The notes under the pieces are model-generated. The model did no database searches. It was not told where the DNA came from and saw only the letters and a list, made by a program, of their open reading frames with translations. A DNA stretch of 64,000 bases, taken from the NCBI GenBank assembly GCA_963727495.1, contig CAVSGQ010000009.1, forward strand, positions 248,001 to 312,000. Reading direction: 5' to 3'. Positions 8,497 through 17,401 of the stretch are shown piece by piece. Position 1 is the first letter of the stretch; each line of letters begins with the position of its first letter. Made by a program: the position numbers and the translations under genes. The stretch comes from Actinophytocola sp963727495. GTDB lineage: Bacteria; Actinomycetota; Actinomycetes; Mycobacteriales; Pseudonocardiaceae.

Positions 8497-8949
8497 ATGT
8501 CGATGAGCGTGAGCGCGATGCTCGGGCTGACCACCCGGTTCCGGGTCGTGGTGGACGGGGTGGACCTCGGCGGCTGGTCGAAGTGCACCGGGCTCGCGGT
8601 GGAGTTCAAGTCGCAGCGGGTCAAGGAGGGCGGCAACTACCAGTCGCAGCCGATCCTCGCCGACTGCCTGGAGTACCCGAACATCCAGCTGGTGCGGGCG
8701 ATGAACGCGAAGGATTCCAAGCGGGTGCAGGACTGGTTGCGCACCAAGGTGTCCGGCTGGGTCGACGCCGACTCCAGCGGTGGCGGCGGGACCGCCCAGA
8801 TCACGCTGTTCGACTCGAAGGCCGCGCCGGTGGCGAGCTGGTCGCTGCGCAACGTCTACCCGGCCAAGTGGGACGGCCCGGAGCTGACCGCGGAGACGTT
8901 CGGCATCGCGGTGGAGAAGCTCACGCTCGTACACGAAGGGTTCCTGTGA
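8497..8949 (+). CDS. Tail tube protein, gp19 family, third copy
   Basis: 150 aa. 'TTRFRVVVDGVDLGGWSKCTGLAVEF', then 'YPNIQLVRAMNAKDSKRVQDWL' and 'FGIAVEKLTLVHEGFL' are typical of the T4 gp19-like family. It is clearly paralogous to its neighbour: both end with a 'hEGFL' strand. It is probably a tube-initiator or adaptor layer. The stop is 1 nt before the start of the LysM gene, so the two are likely co-translated. Confidence 0.85.
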   Translation: MSMSVSAMLGLTTRFRVVVDGVDLGGWSKCTGLAVEFKSQRVKEGGNYQSQPILADCLEYPNIQLVRAMNAKDSKRVQDWLRTKVSGWVDADSSGGGGTAQITLFDSKAAPVASWSLRNVYPAKWDGPELTAETFGIAVEKLTLVHEGFL

Positions 8950-8950
8950 C

Positions 8951-9865
8951 ATGGTGGACATCCCCGGCGCCGTCCAGGACGCCAGCGGCAAGGCCACCGG
9001 CGCCATCGGCACCGGCGTCGACGAAACCGGCAAGGCCGTCACGCCCGTCGTCGACGGGATCGCGGACACCGTCGGCGCGGTCGGCGACGTGGCCGAGGCC
9101 GTGGCCGGCGCGGCGATGGACGTCGCGTCCATGCTGGGCTCGCGCATCCCCGCGTCGCTGACCTGCATCACGCCGCCGAACATCGGCTTCGTGCCGTTCG
9201 ACTTCAACCCCGAGAAGATCACCATGTCCCGGACCTCGACCACGTCCGGCATGAGCAAGCCGCAGCGGCCCGGCGCCACCAGCCTCGCCGGCGGCACGAA
9301 CACCTCCGGCACCTCGGGCAGCTACCTGCGCAACGTGCGGGCGTCGAAGATCTCGCTCGCGGAGGTGGTGTTCGAGGGCCCGTTCACCAAGCTGCGCTGC
9401 GACACGCTGCTCACCTGGATGAACCCGAGCACCGGGCTGTTCGCGCAGTTCGCGGGCGCCGGGAACTTCGCCACCTATCCGGCACTGCTGACCTTCACCT
9501 GGGGCCCGCCGATGGTCGGGTTCATGTACGACGTGAAGCTCACCGGCTGCACCGTGGTCTACGAGCGGTTCACCGCGGCCGGCATCCCGATCCGGGCCAA
9601 GATCAAGCTGGACATGGAGGAGGTGCCCTCCAAGCTCGGCAGCCTGCCGACCAACCCGACCTCCGGCGGCCTGCCCGGCCGGCGCAGCCACACCGTCGCC
9701 GACGGCGAGAGCCTGCAGTCCATCGCCATGAGCAACTACGGCACGCCCGCGCTGTGGCGGCGCATCGCCGAGGTCAACGGCATCCAGAACCCGTCCCGGT
9801 TGCGCCCGGGCACGGTGGTCTACCTGCCCAACCCGGACGAGCTGACCACGAGGGCCCGGTCGTGA
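8951..9865 (+). CDS. LysM-containing baseplate/tube adaptor protein (Afp7/gp53-like)
   Basis: 304 aa. The first 70 residues are Gly/Ala/Val-rich. The central part ('FVPFDFNPEKITMSR', 'WMNPSTGLFAQFAG', 'PALLTFTWGP') is the conserved eCIS adaptor core. The end, about 250-300, is a LysM fold ('HTVADGESLQSIAMSNYG' to 'LRPGTVVYLPNP'). In phages the related protein joins the tube to the baseplate hub, the LysM being a structural rather than cell-wall-binding unit there. It overlaps the spike gene by 4 nt (GTGA). Confidence 0.85.
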   Translation: MVDIPGAVQDASGKATGAIGTGVDETGKAVTPVVDGIADTVGAVGDVAEAVAGAAMDVASMLGSRIPASLTCITPPNIGFVPFDFNPEKITMSRTSTTSGMSKPQRPGATSLAGGTNTSGTSGSYLRNVRASKISLAEVVFEGPFTKLRCDTLLTWMNPSTGLFAQFAGAGNFATYPALLTFTWGPPMVGFMYDVKLTGCTVVYERFTAAGIPIRAKIKLDMEEVPSKLGSLPTNPTSGGLPGRRSHTVADGESLQSIAMSNYGTPALWRRIAEVNGIQNPSRLRPGTVVYLPNPDELTTRARS

Positions 9866-11808
9866 TCGGCGGGCTGGCGGCCGGCAGCTTCGGCGCGATC
9901 GTCCACCCGGGAGTGTTCGTCGGGCACCCGGTGGGCATGCCGCTGGGCACGTCCAGCGAGGAACTGCTGATCCGCACCGTGGTGGACACCCACCTGCACC
10001 TGCCGGACATGTTCGAGCTGACCTTCGTGGACGAGGCGGGCTCGCTGACCACCGACGCGGGCATCGAGATCGGCACGGTCATCGAGATCAAGGCCGGCAA
10101 GGAGACCGACACGACCACCACCTCGCTCATCGTCGGCGAGGTGACCTCGATCGAGGCGCTCTGCCAGGACAACGTGATCTTCACCGTGGTCCGCGGCTAC
10201 GAGCGCGCGCACCGGCTGCAGCGCGCCACGCGCACCCGCACGTTCGTCAACATGACCGACTCGGACATCGCCCGCCAGGTCGCCTCCGCGGCCGGCCTGC
10301 AGATCGACACGATCGACCCCACGAGCACCACGCACAACCACGTGGCACAGGTCGCGCAGACCGACTGGGACTTCCTCACCCAGCGCGCCCGCGAGATCGG
10401 CTTCGAGACCGGGGTCGCGGGCAACAAGTTCTTCTTCCGCGCCGCGTCCGGCAGCGCCGCGGCCGGCGGCGGGCTGGCCGGTGCGGCCGCGAGCGCCGCG
10501 GCGTCCGCGATCGGGCTCGACTCCGGCACGCTGATGTTCAAGGACAACCTGCTCAGCTTCTTCCCGCGGATCTCGGCCGCCAACATCACCACAGAGGTCG
10601 AGGTGCGGATGTGGGACTCCAAGGACGCGCGGGTGGTGACCGCCAGGGCCGACGCTGCCAGCGGCACCGCCACGATCGACGGCCAGGAGCCGGGCCGGCT
10701 CGCCGGCGCGTTCACCGACGGCTTCCTGCCGCCGCTGCCGTCGGTGCCGGCGCTGCCGCCGATCCCCGGCCTGCCGCGCATCGACTTCGGCTCGGCACCC
10801 AGCTCCACCGCGCACCTGGTGGTCGACCGCCCGGTCGGCTACGGCGCCGCGGCCGACCGGGCCGCCGAGGAGGTGGCGAGGAGCCTGGCCGAGCACGTCG
10901 CCAGCACCTTCGCGGAGGCCGAGGGGGACGCGATGGGCGACCCGGCGATCCAGGCCGGGGCGCAGGTGGACATCGACGGCGTGCCCAAGCAGTTCGCCGG
11001 GAAGTGGACCGTCACCAACGCGCGGCACGTGTTCGACGTCGAGGAGAACGGCTACCACACCCGGTTCTGGGTCAGCGGCAGGCAGAACCGCAACCTGCTC
11101 GGGCTGACCTCCGGCGGCGCCCGCGAGGAGCGCACCCGGTTCGGCGGGCTGGTCTGCGGCGTGGTCACCAACGTGTCCGACCCGGACAAGCTCGGCCGGG
11201 TCAAGGTGGCCCTGCCGTGGCTGTCGCCCAGCTTCGAGTCGGACTGGGCGCGGGTGGCCCAGGTCGGCGCCGGCCCGCGCAGCGGCGCGCTGTTCCTGCC
11301 CGAGGTCGGCGACGAGGTGCTGATCGGCTTCGAGTTCGGCGACCCGCGCCGCGGCTACGTCCTGGGTGGACTGATCAACAGCAACTCCGACTACGGCGCG
11401 CTCACCACCGCGGTCGGCTCGTCCGGTGCGGTCAACGAGCGCGGCATCGCCTCGCCGGCCGGCAACCGGTTGCAGTTCACCGACGACCTGCCGCCGGGAC
11501 CGCCCGGGCCGCCGCCGATCAAGTCGGCGATCACGTTGGGCACCAAGGACGACAAGCTCGGGCTGGTGATCGACCAGGTGGCCGGCACGGTGACGCTGTC
11601 CTGCAACCCGGCGCCGCCGGCCAGCAAGACCCCGGCGGGCGCGCTGACCATCGAGTGCGGCGACCTCGGCGGCATCACGATCAAGGGCGGCACCGGCGGG
11701 GTCAAGGTCGAGACGGACGGGCAGCTGGAGCTGAACGGCAAGCTCGGTGTGAAGATCGCGAGCGACGGGCTCGTCGAGGTCTCCGGCTCACTGATCAAAC
11801 TCAACTAG
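9862..11808 (+). CDS. VgrG-like spike (gp27-gp5 fusion)
   Basis: 648 aa from a GTG coupled to the preceding stop. The N-terminal half, to about residue 380, is the gp27/late-control-D hub ('FELTFVDEAGSL', 'RGYERAHRLQRATRTRTF', 'TDWDFLTQRAREIGFE'). Around 420-500 is the gp5 OB-fold ('FGGLVCGVVTNVSDPDKLGRV', shown to 'ALPWLSPSFESDWARV' and 'PEVGDEVLIGFEFGD'). The end is a repetitive beta-helix needle ('GGITIKGGTGGVKVETDGQL'). It would form the central trimer tipped by the PAAR protein encoded leftward. An Ala/Gly-rich insert lies near residues 195-215. Confidence 0.9.
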   Translation: MIGGLAAGSFGAIVHPGVFVGHPVGMPLGTSSEELLIRTVVDTHLHLPDMFELTFVDEAGSLTTDAGIEIGTVIEIKAGKETDTTTTSLIVGEVTSIEALCQDNVIFTVVRGYERAHRLQRATRTRTFVNMTDSDIARQVASAAGLQIDTIDPTSTTHNHVAQVAQTDWDFLTQRAREIGFETGVAGNKFFFRAASGSAAAGGGLAGAAASAAASAIGLDSGTLMFKDNLLSFFPRISAANITTEVEVRMWDSKDARVVTARADAASGTATIDGQEPGRLAGAFTDGFLPPLPSVPALPPIPGLPRIDFGSAPSSTAHLVVDRPVGYGAAADRAAEEVARSLAEHVASTFAEAEGDAMGDPAIQAGAQVDIDGVPKQFAGKWTVTNARHVFDVEENGYHTRFWVSGRQNRNLLGLTSGGAREERTRFGGLVCGVVTNVSDPDKLGRVKVALPWLSPSFESDWARVAQVGAGPRSGALFLPEVGDEVLIGFEFGDPRRGYVLGGLINSNSDYGALTTAVGSSGAVNERGIASPAGNRLQFTDDLPPGPPGPPPIKSAITLGTKDDKLGLVIDQVAGTVTLSCNPAPPASKTPAGALTIECGDLGGITIKGGTGGVKVETDGQLELNGKLGVKIASDGLVEVSGSLIKLN

Positions 11809-11819
11809 AGGTGCTGCTA

Positions 11820-11930
11820 TGACTTCCGGGCCGAGTGCTTCTCCACCGCACCTCAGGGAAAGTGACGCAAACCAGCCACAAGTACGTGCCGAACCGGACG
11901 ACACGAGCCGAAGGCGACCAACGCATTGAA
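11820..11930 (+). CDS. Possible 36-aa micro-protein between spike and gp25
   Basis: An ATG 8 nt after GAGG opens 36 codons (MTSGPSASPPHLRESD...RRRPTH), hydrophilic and without a known domain. It fills most of the otherwise unused 138 nt between two tightly packed genes and ends just before the gp25 start. The Arg-rich end could be functional or accidental. Conservation in related operons is the only real test. Confidence 0.3.
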
Positions 11931-11946
11931 TTCCGGGGAGGCGGAA

Positions 11947-12357
11947 GTGACACAGCAGGACTTCATCGGCGCGGGGTGGGCCTTCCCGCTCGGTGTGGCG
12001 CCGCAGGGCGGGATCGCCCTGGTGCGTCGGGAGGTCGAGCTGGAGCAGGCGATGCGCCTGATCCTGTCGACCTATCCCGGCGAACGGCCGATGCGTCCCG
12101 AGTTCGGCAGCCGCATCCGCGACTTCGTGTTCCGGCCGATCAACGTCGAGACGGTCGCCGAGCTGTCCCGGGTGGTGCGCGAGGCGCTGCTGCGCTGGGA
12201 GCCGCGGGTGGACGTGGAAGCCGTGCGGGTCGTCCCGGTGCCCACCGAGCAGGGCCTGCTCTACATCGACATCCAGTACCGGCCCAAGGACACCAACGAC
12301 CGCCGGAACCTGGTCTTCCCCTTCTACACGATCCCCGAGGACGGGAGTGACTACTGA
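11947..12357 (+). CDS. Baseplate wedge protein, gp25/W family
   Basis: 136 aa from GTG with a GGGGAG site 6 nt upstream (a TTG at 11926 is less likely). 'MRLILSTYPGERPMRPEFGSR' is the gp25 signature (the invariant EPR-like 'GERPMRPEFG'), followed by 'VVREALLRWEPRVDV' and 'IQYRPKDTNDRRNLVFPFY'. gp25 connects the baseplate to the first sheath ring and triggers contraction. It is coupled to the baseplate J gene through a 1-nt TGATG overlap. Confidence 0.9.
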   Translation: MTQQDFIGAGWAFPLGVAPQGGIALVRREVELEQAMRLILSTYPGERPMRPEFGSRIRDFVFRPINVETVAELSRVVREALLRWEPRVDVEAVRVVPVPTEQGLLYIDIQYRPKDTNDRRNLVFPFYTIPEDGSDY

Positions 12358-14309
12358 TGGCGCTGCCCGCACCGAACCTGGACGACCGGCGGTTCCAGGA
12401 CCTCGTCGACGACGCCAAGCGGATGGTGCAACGTCGCTGTCCGGAGTGGACGGACCACAACGTGTCCGACCCCGGCGTGACGCTGATCGAGACGTTCGCG
12501 TTCATGACCGACCAGCTGCTGTTCCGGCTCAACCAGGTGCCGGACCGGCTGTACGTGAAGTTCCTGGAGCTGATCGGCCTGCGGCTGATCCCGGCCACGC
12601 CCGCGCAGGCGGGCGTCACGTTCTGGCTGTCCGCGCCCGCGATCGCGTCGGTCGGTATCCCGGCCGGCACCACGGTGGCCACGCTGCGCACCGAGGCCGA
12701 CGAGTCCGTCGTGTTCGCCACCGAGGACGACCTGCGGATCGTGCCGTGCTCGCTGGCCCGGATCGCGACCCGCGGCGCCGACGCGGACGGCCAGGTCGAC
12801 CGCACCGACGAGCTGAAGATGGGCCAGTCGTTCCCGGTGTTCTCCGCGGTGCCCCGGCCCGGCGACGCGCTGCTCGTCGGCCTGACCGAACCGGTGCCGA
12901 ACTGCGTGGTGCGGCTGGACTTCGACTGCCGCGTCGAGGGCGTCGGCGTGCACCCGGACCACCCGCCGCTGCGGTGGGAGGCGTGGAACGGCAAGGAGTG
13001 GCGGAGCTGCGTGGTGTCCGGCGACGGCACCGGCGCGCTGAACACCGCCGGGCAGGTGCTCGTGCACGTGCCCGGCGACCACGAGTCGGCGGTGCTGGGC
13101 GGCGAGGCGGCCGGCTGGCTGCGCGCGCGGGTGATCGAGGTCGACGCGGACTTCCCGACCTACGCCGCCTCGCCGCTGGTGGCGGCGCTGTCCGCGTCGA
13201 CGGTCGGCGGCACGGTCGAGGCGAACCACTGCGAGATCGTCGAGGAGGAGGTGCTCGGCGAGTCCGAGGGCGTGCCGGGGCAGCAGTTCTCGGTGTCGCG
13301 CACGCCCGTCGTGATCGGCGCCGGCGCGGCGACCCTGGAGACCTCGTCGGACGCGGGCTGGCAGGAGTGGACGCCGGTGCAGCACTTCGCGGGCAGCGGG
13401 CCCGGGGACCGGCACTACATCCTGGACGGCGCCGCCGGCGTCGTCCACTTCGGACCCGCGATCCGCGAGGCGGACGGCGGGCTGCGCCAGTACGGTGCGG
13501 TGCCCGGGTACGGCACGACGGTGCGGTTGCGCCGCTACGCCACCGGCGGCGGCCGGGTGGGGAACGTGGGCAGGGGCGCGATCCAGACGCTGAAGTCGTC
13601 GATCCCGTTCGTCAGCCGGGTGGAGAACCTGGAGGCGGCGTGGGGTGGCGTGGACGGGGAGAGCGTCGAGCAGGCGAAGGCGCGCGGGCCGATCCTGCTG
13701 CGCACCCGCAGCCGCGCGGTGACCGCCGAGGACTACGAGGCGATCACCCAGGAGGCGGCGCCGGACGTGGCCCGCGTGCGGTGCGTGACCGCGGGCGACG
13801 ACGACACCGATCCCGGTTCGGTGCGGGTGCTGGTGGTGCCGGCCGCGGCGGAGGTGGACGGCCGGATCGACTTCGCGGAGCTGGTGCCGGGGGAGGAGAC
13901 GCTGCGGCGGATCACCGAGCGGCTCGACGAGGTGCGGCTGATCGGCACGCGGGTGCTGGTGTCGCCGCCGCGCTACCGCGGGGTGACGGTGGTCGCGCGG
14001 GTGATCGCGCGGCCGCGGCTGGACCGCGCGCGGGTGCGGGCCGAGGCGCTGGCGGCGTTGTACGCGTACCTGAACCCGATCAGCGGCGGGCGCTACGGGC
14101 GGGGCTGGGAGTTCGGCAGGCCGGTGCAGGCCGGGGACGTGTACGCGCTGCTGCAGCGGGTGCGCGGCGTGGACCTGGTGGAGGACGTGCGCCTGTTCGG
14201 CGCGAACCCGGTGACCGGTGAGCGCGGCGAGGAGACGCAGCGGCTCGACGTGGACCCGCACAGCCTCATCTTCTCCTTCGAGCACCACGTGAAGGTGGAG
14301 GACCACTGA
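12357..14309 (+). CDS. Baseplate J-like assembly protein (gp6 family)
   Basis: 650 aa. 'PNLDDRRFQDLVDDAKRMVQ' to 'WTDHNVSDPGVTLIETFAFMTDQLLFRLN' at the start and 'RSRAVTAEDYEAITQEAAPDVARV' and 'LYAYLNPISGGRYGRGWEFGRPV' near the end are diagnostic for the large 'putative baseplate assembly protein' of eCIS, equivalent to T4 gp6/Afp11. It forms wedge heterotrimers around the hub. The frame is intact over its whole length, in contrast to sheath and tube. It overlaps the next gene by 1 nt. Confidence 0.9.
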   Translation: MALPAPNLDDRRFQDLVDDAKRMVQRRCPEWTDHNVSDPGVTLIETFAFMTDQLLFRLNQVPDRLYVKFLELIGLRLIPATPAQAGVTFWLSAPAIASVGIPAGTTVATLRTEADESVVFATEDDLRIVPCSLARIATRGADADGQVDRTDELKMGQSFPVFSAVPRPGDALLVGLTEPVPNCVVRLDFDCRVEGVGVHPDHPPLRWEAWNGKEWRSCVVSGDGTGALNTAGQVLVHVPGDHESAVLGGEAAGWLRARVIEVDADFPTYAASPLVAALSASTVGGTVEANHCEIVEEEVLGESEGVPGQQFSVSRTPVVIGAGAATLETSSDAGWQEWTPVQHFAGSGPGDRHYILDGAAGVVHFGPAIREADGGLRQYGAVPGYGTTVRLRRYATGGGRVGNVGRGAIQTLKSSIPFVSRVENLEAAWGGVDGESVEQAKARGPILLRTRSRAVTAEDYEAITQEAAPDVARVRCVTAGDDDTDPGSVRVLVVPAAAEVDGRIDFAELVPGEETLRRITERLDEVRLIGTRVLVSPPRYRGVTVVARVIARPRLDRARVRAEALAALYAYLNPISGGRYGRGWEFGRPVQAGDVYALLQRVRGVDLVEDVRLFGANPVTGERGEETQRLDVDPHSLIFSFEHHVKVEDH

Positions 14310-14848
14310 TGCGCGGGATGATCACCGGGATGGCGACGGCGGCGCCGTTCATCGAGATGCTGCCGGCGGTGTACCAGGAGGACGAGTTCACCGAGCGGTT
14401 CGTGGGCGGCTTCGACGACGTGCTGGCGCCGATCCTGGCCACTGTGGACTGTCTGGTGGACTACTTCGACCCGTACCTGGCGCCGGAGGACTTCCTGGAG
14501 TGGATGGCCGGGTGGGTCGGCATCGAGCTGGAGGAGGGCTGGCCGCTGTCGCGACGGCGCGCGGTGGTCGCGACGGCGGTGGAGATGTACCGGTTGCGGG
14601 GGACCGTGGCCGGGCTGCGGGCGAACCTGGAGGTGCTGACCGGCGGGCGGGTGGAGATCGCCGACAGCGGCGCGGTGGCGTGGTCCCGCTCGCCCGGCGC
14701 CGACATGCCCGGCGAGGCGTCGCCCCGGCTGGCGGTGCGCATCCGCGTGCCCGACCCGGCGTCGGTGCCCATGGACCTGGTCGACTCCGCGGTGGCGGCG
14801 GCGAAGCCCGCGCACGTGGTGCACAGAGTGGAGGTGGAGCGGCCGTGA
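14309..14848 (+). CDS. Phage tail protein I-like baseplate protein
   Basis: 179 aa. 'FIEMLPAVYQEDEFTERFVGGFDDVLAPILATVD' layout, then 'LAPEDFLEWMAGWVGIEL' and 'WPLSRRRAVVATAVEMYRLRGTVAGL', match the P2 gpI/Afp12-type family that completes the baseplate wedge. Such proteins often hold tail fibres, but no fibre gene follows here. The stop overlaps the GTG of the zinc-ribbon gene. Confidence 0.88.
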   Translation: MRGMITGMATAAPFIEMLPAVYQEDEFTERFVGGFDDVLAPILATVDCLVDYFDPYLAPEDFLEWMAGWVGIELEEGWPLSRRRAVVATAVEMYRLRGTVAGLRANLEVLTGGRVEIADSGAVAWSRSPGADMPGEASPRLAVRIRVPDPASVPMDLVDSAVAAAKPAHVVHRVEVERP

Positions 14849-16636
14849 TCGTGTGCAAGAGCTGCGGCTTTCACAACAAGGAGACGGACGCGTTCTGCGG
14901 TTCGTGCGGGGCGTTCCTGGAGTGGACGGGGGAGAAGCTGGCGCCCGTCCCGGTGCCGGCCCCGGAGCCGGAGGACGAGGAGGAACCCGCCCCGAAGCGC
15001 GGCTGGTTCTCCCGGCTCCAGTCGGCGCTGTACCTCGACGTGGGCGAGCGGGAGCCGGTGGAGACCAAGGCCGGCCCGGGCCGCCCGGGTGCGCCCGGAG
15101 CGCCGGGCGGACCCGGGCGTCCGGGCGCACCGGGCCGTCCCGGCGCGCCCGCCCCGCCCGGCGCGCCGAAGCCCCCGGGTGCCGCCAAGCCGCCCGGACC
15201 CGCCCCCGCCGCCCGGGGCGCCGAAGCCGCCTGCGCCGCCTGGTGCGTCGAAGCCGCCTGCGCCACCCGGGGCGCCGCCCGGCGCGCCGAAGCCGCCGCC
15301 GCCGTCCGGTGGGGCGAAGCCGCCTCCGCCGCCCGGGGCGCCGAAGCCCCCTGCGCCGCCCGGTGCGCCTGCGGCATCGAACGGGGCGAAGCCGTCGCCG
15401 CCCGGAGGGACGAAGCCGTCGCCTCCGCCCGGGGCGCCGCCGTCGCCCGGGGCAACGGCACCACCGCCCGGGGCACCGACGGCGCCTCCGCCACCACCTG
15501 GACCGCCGACGCCGCCCGCACCGCCCGCGGGTCTCGCGTCACCGCCGGCCGGCGGGGCAGGAGCCGCGGGCCCGCCCACGCTCCCTCCGCCGCCCGGCGG
15601 TGCCAGGCCGGCCGGCTCGCCCGCGTCGGCGGCCGCCTCGCTGGCCGACCGGGGCGTGGCGAAGCCCGCCGGCGCGAGCGCGGCGCTGCCCGCCCTGCCC
15701 GAGCCGCGCGCCCCCAAGGCGACCGAGGCGCAGGCCCGGGAACTGGTCACCCCGCTGGACGGCCGCGCGGCCGTCCAGCCGGAGGCCGTGGTCCCGCAGG
15801 AGGCGCAGCGCAAGGCGGCGCCGGTCCGCCGGCAGCCGCCCTCGCGCAAGCTCCAGCCGGGTGACCTCGTCTGCGGCGACTGCGGCGAGGGCAACGCCCA
15901 GACCCGCAAGTTCTGCGGCCGGTGCGGTGGCTCGCTCGCCGCCGCCGAGATCGTGCGGACGCCGTGGTGGCGCAAGCTCCTTCGCCGCCGCGGGGCCAAG
16001 GTGCGCAAGTCCGGTGAGCGGCCCCGCCGCCGCGGCCGGGCCGGCAAGTCCAGGGCCGGCCTGCTGGTCAGCGGGACGTTCAAGGTGGTCCGCCGCGTCG
16101 TGGCGGTCGTGACGCTGCTCGCCGGCGTGGCTTACGGGCTCTTCGCACCCTTCCGGGGCTGGGTCAACGAGCGCGCCATGGACGTCAAGGCCGGCGTCGA
16201 GGACATTTTCTTCCCCACCTACGAACCGGTGCACGCCTCCGAACCGCCGGTCGCCCCGTTGCAGGTCAAGGGGTTCCCCGCCGAGCAGGCGCTGGACGGC
16301 GCCTCCGACTCCGCCTGGGCCGCGCCGATCGGCGGCAGGAAGGAACCGGTCATCGAGGTGACGTTCGGGCGCACGGTGGACATCGCCCGGCTCATCGTCC
16401 ACAACGGACAGAAGGAGGACTTCAAGGCCCGGGCCCGCGCGCAGCGGCTGCACCTGGTGTTCTCCACCGGCAGAACCACGGACCTCACCCTCCAGGACAG
16501 CCCGGACCCGCAAACCCTGGAGATCGACGACGGCGAGGGCGTGACCAGCGTGGAGATCCACGTGACCGGCACCTTCAAGTCCATGTCCGGCAACGAGATG
16601 GCGATCTCCGAGCTGGAGTTCTTCGCCGAGACCTGA
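14845..16636 (+). CDS. Zinc-ribbon / Pro-rich / transmembrane / sugar-binding-like protein (apparent +1 frameshift)
   Basis: About 596 aa after removing one base near 15202 in a Gly/Pro/Ala tract. Order: N-terminal zinc ribbon (VCKSCGFHNKETDAFCGSCG), a Pro/Gly/Lys-rich tract of about 230 residues, second zinc ribbon (LVCGDCGEGNAQTRKFCGRCG), basic patch, one membrane helix (VVAVVTLLAGVAYGLF), and a C-terminal beta domain like the discoidin or NADase-type glycan-binding fold (ALDGASDSAWAAPIG, IEVTFGRTVDIARLIVHNG). Such proteins end eCIS operons in actinomycetes. It might tether or trigger particles at the membrane. The site of the shift is uncertain because the tract is repetitive. Confidence 0.75.
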
Positions 16637-16649
16637 CCGGCGGCCCGGG

Positions 16650-16655
16650 TATGTT
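16650..16655 (+). promoter_or_regulatory. Putative -10 box (TATGTT) for the hydrolase gene
   Basis: TATGTT ends 7 nt before ATG 16663. This supports that ATG over the one at 16651, which lies inside the box, and implies a leaderless message separate from the eCIS operon. Confidence 0.4.
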
Positions 16656-16662
16656 CGGGGGC

Positions 16663-17355
16663 ATGCCCGTACCGCTCGGCCACCGCACCACCGGCAGCCC
16701 CCACGGCCTGCCGATGGTACTGCTGCACGGTCTCGGCGACAGCGCCGCCGCCTGGGACGCGTTCGCCCGCGAGCTCGGCCGGCACGCGATCGCGCTCGAC
16801 CTGCGCGGGCACGGCACCAGCCCGCGACCGGGGGAGTACACGGTGGACGCGATGGTCGCCGGCGTGCTGGCGTTCCTCGACGACCACGCACTGTCCCGGG
16901 TGGACCTCGTCGGCCACTCGATGGGTGGGCGGGTCGCCTCGCAGCTCGCCGGGCGGTACCCCGCGCGTGTCCGGCGACTGGTGCTCGAGGAGGCGCCGGT
17001 GCCGCCGCGCGAGGGCTCCCCGCTGCCGGACGTCGACCCGCCGGCCCGGCCCGAGGCGCCCGTCGACTTCGACTGGGCGGCCGTGCCCGCGATGCGCCGC
17101 GCCGTGCGCGCGGTCGACCCGCTTTGGTGGCGCGACATCGAGCGGCTCCCGGTGCCGACGCTGTGGATCAGCGGCGGACCGGCGAGCCACCTCCCGCCGG
17201 AGCGGGTCGCCGCCGCCGCGGCCGCCATGCCGGACGCCACGGTGGCGACGATCCCCGCCGGCCACCTGGTGCACACCGACGCGCCGGACGAGTTCGCCCG
17301 GGTCGTGATCGGGTTCCTGTCCGGTTCCGCCGACGGCGAACCGGCCACGCCGTGA
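16663..17355 (+). CDS. Alpha/beta-fold hydrolase
   Basis: 230 aa. 'VLLHGLGDSAAAWD' holds the oxyanion HG motif, 'VGHSMGGRVASQLAG' the nucleophile Ser in GxSxG, and 'IPAGHLVHTD' the catalytic His. The acid is likely the Asp in 'VDPLWWRDIE' or nearby. It belongs to the broad hydrolase/lyase superfamily and the substrate is unknown. It appears to have its own promoter, so it is not clearly part of the injection system. It lies 46 nt upstream of clpP. Confidence 0.85.
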   Translation: MPVPLGHRTTGSPHGLPMVLLHGLGDSAAAWDAFARELGRHAIALDLRGHGTSPRPGEYTVDAMVAGVLAFLDDHALSRVDLVGHSMGGRVASQLAGRYPARVRRLVLEEAPVPPREGSPLPDVDPPARPEAPVDFDWAAVPAMRRAVRAVDPLWWRDIERLPVPTLWISGGPASHLPPERVAAAAAAMPDATVATIPAGHLVHTDAPDEFARVVIGFLSGSADGEPATP

Positions 17356-17388
17356 GCGAACCCGGGCCCGCCGCGGGCGCCGCGCGGT

Positions 17389-17394
17389 TAGCGT
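17389..17394 (+). promoter_or_regulatory. Putative -10 box (TAGCGT) for clpP
   Basis: TTAGCGTCGG lies so that TAGCGT ends 7 nt before the ATG. The identical TTAGCGTCGG word sits before the gene at 36765 in the same spacing. Confidence 0.45.
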
Positions 17395-17401
17395 CGGAGC
17401 C

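Noticed and set aside
3168..14848. Intact or remnant tailed prophage
   Set aside because: No terminase, portal, capsid, lysis or integrase gene. PAAR, DUF4157, DUF4255 and gene order fit an eCIS.
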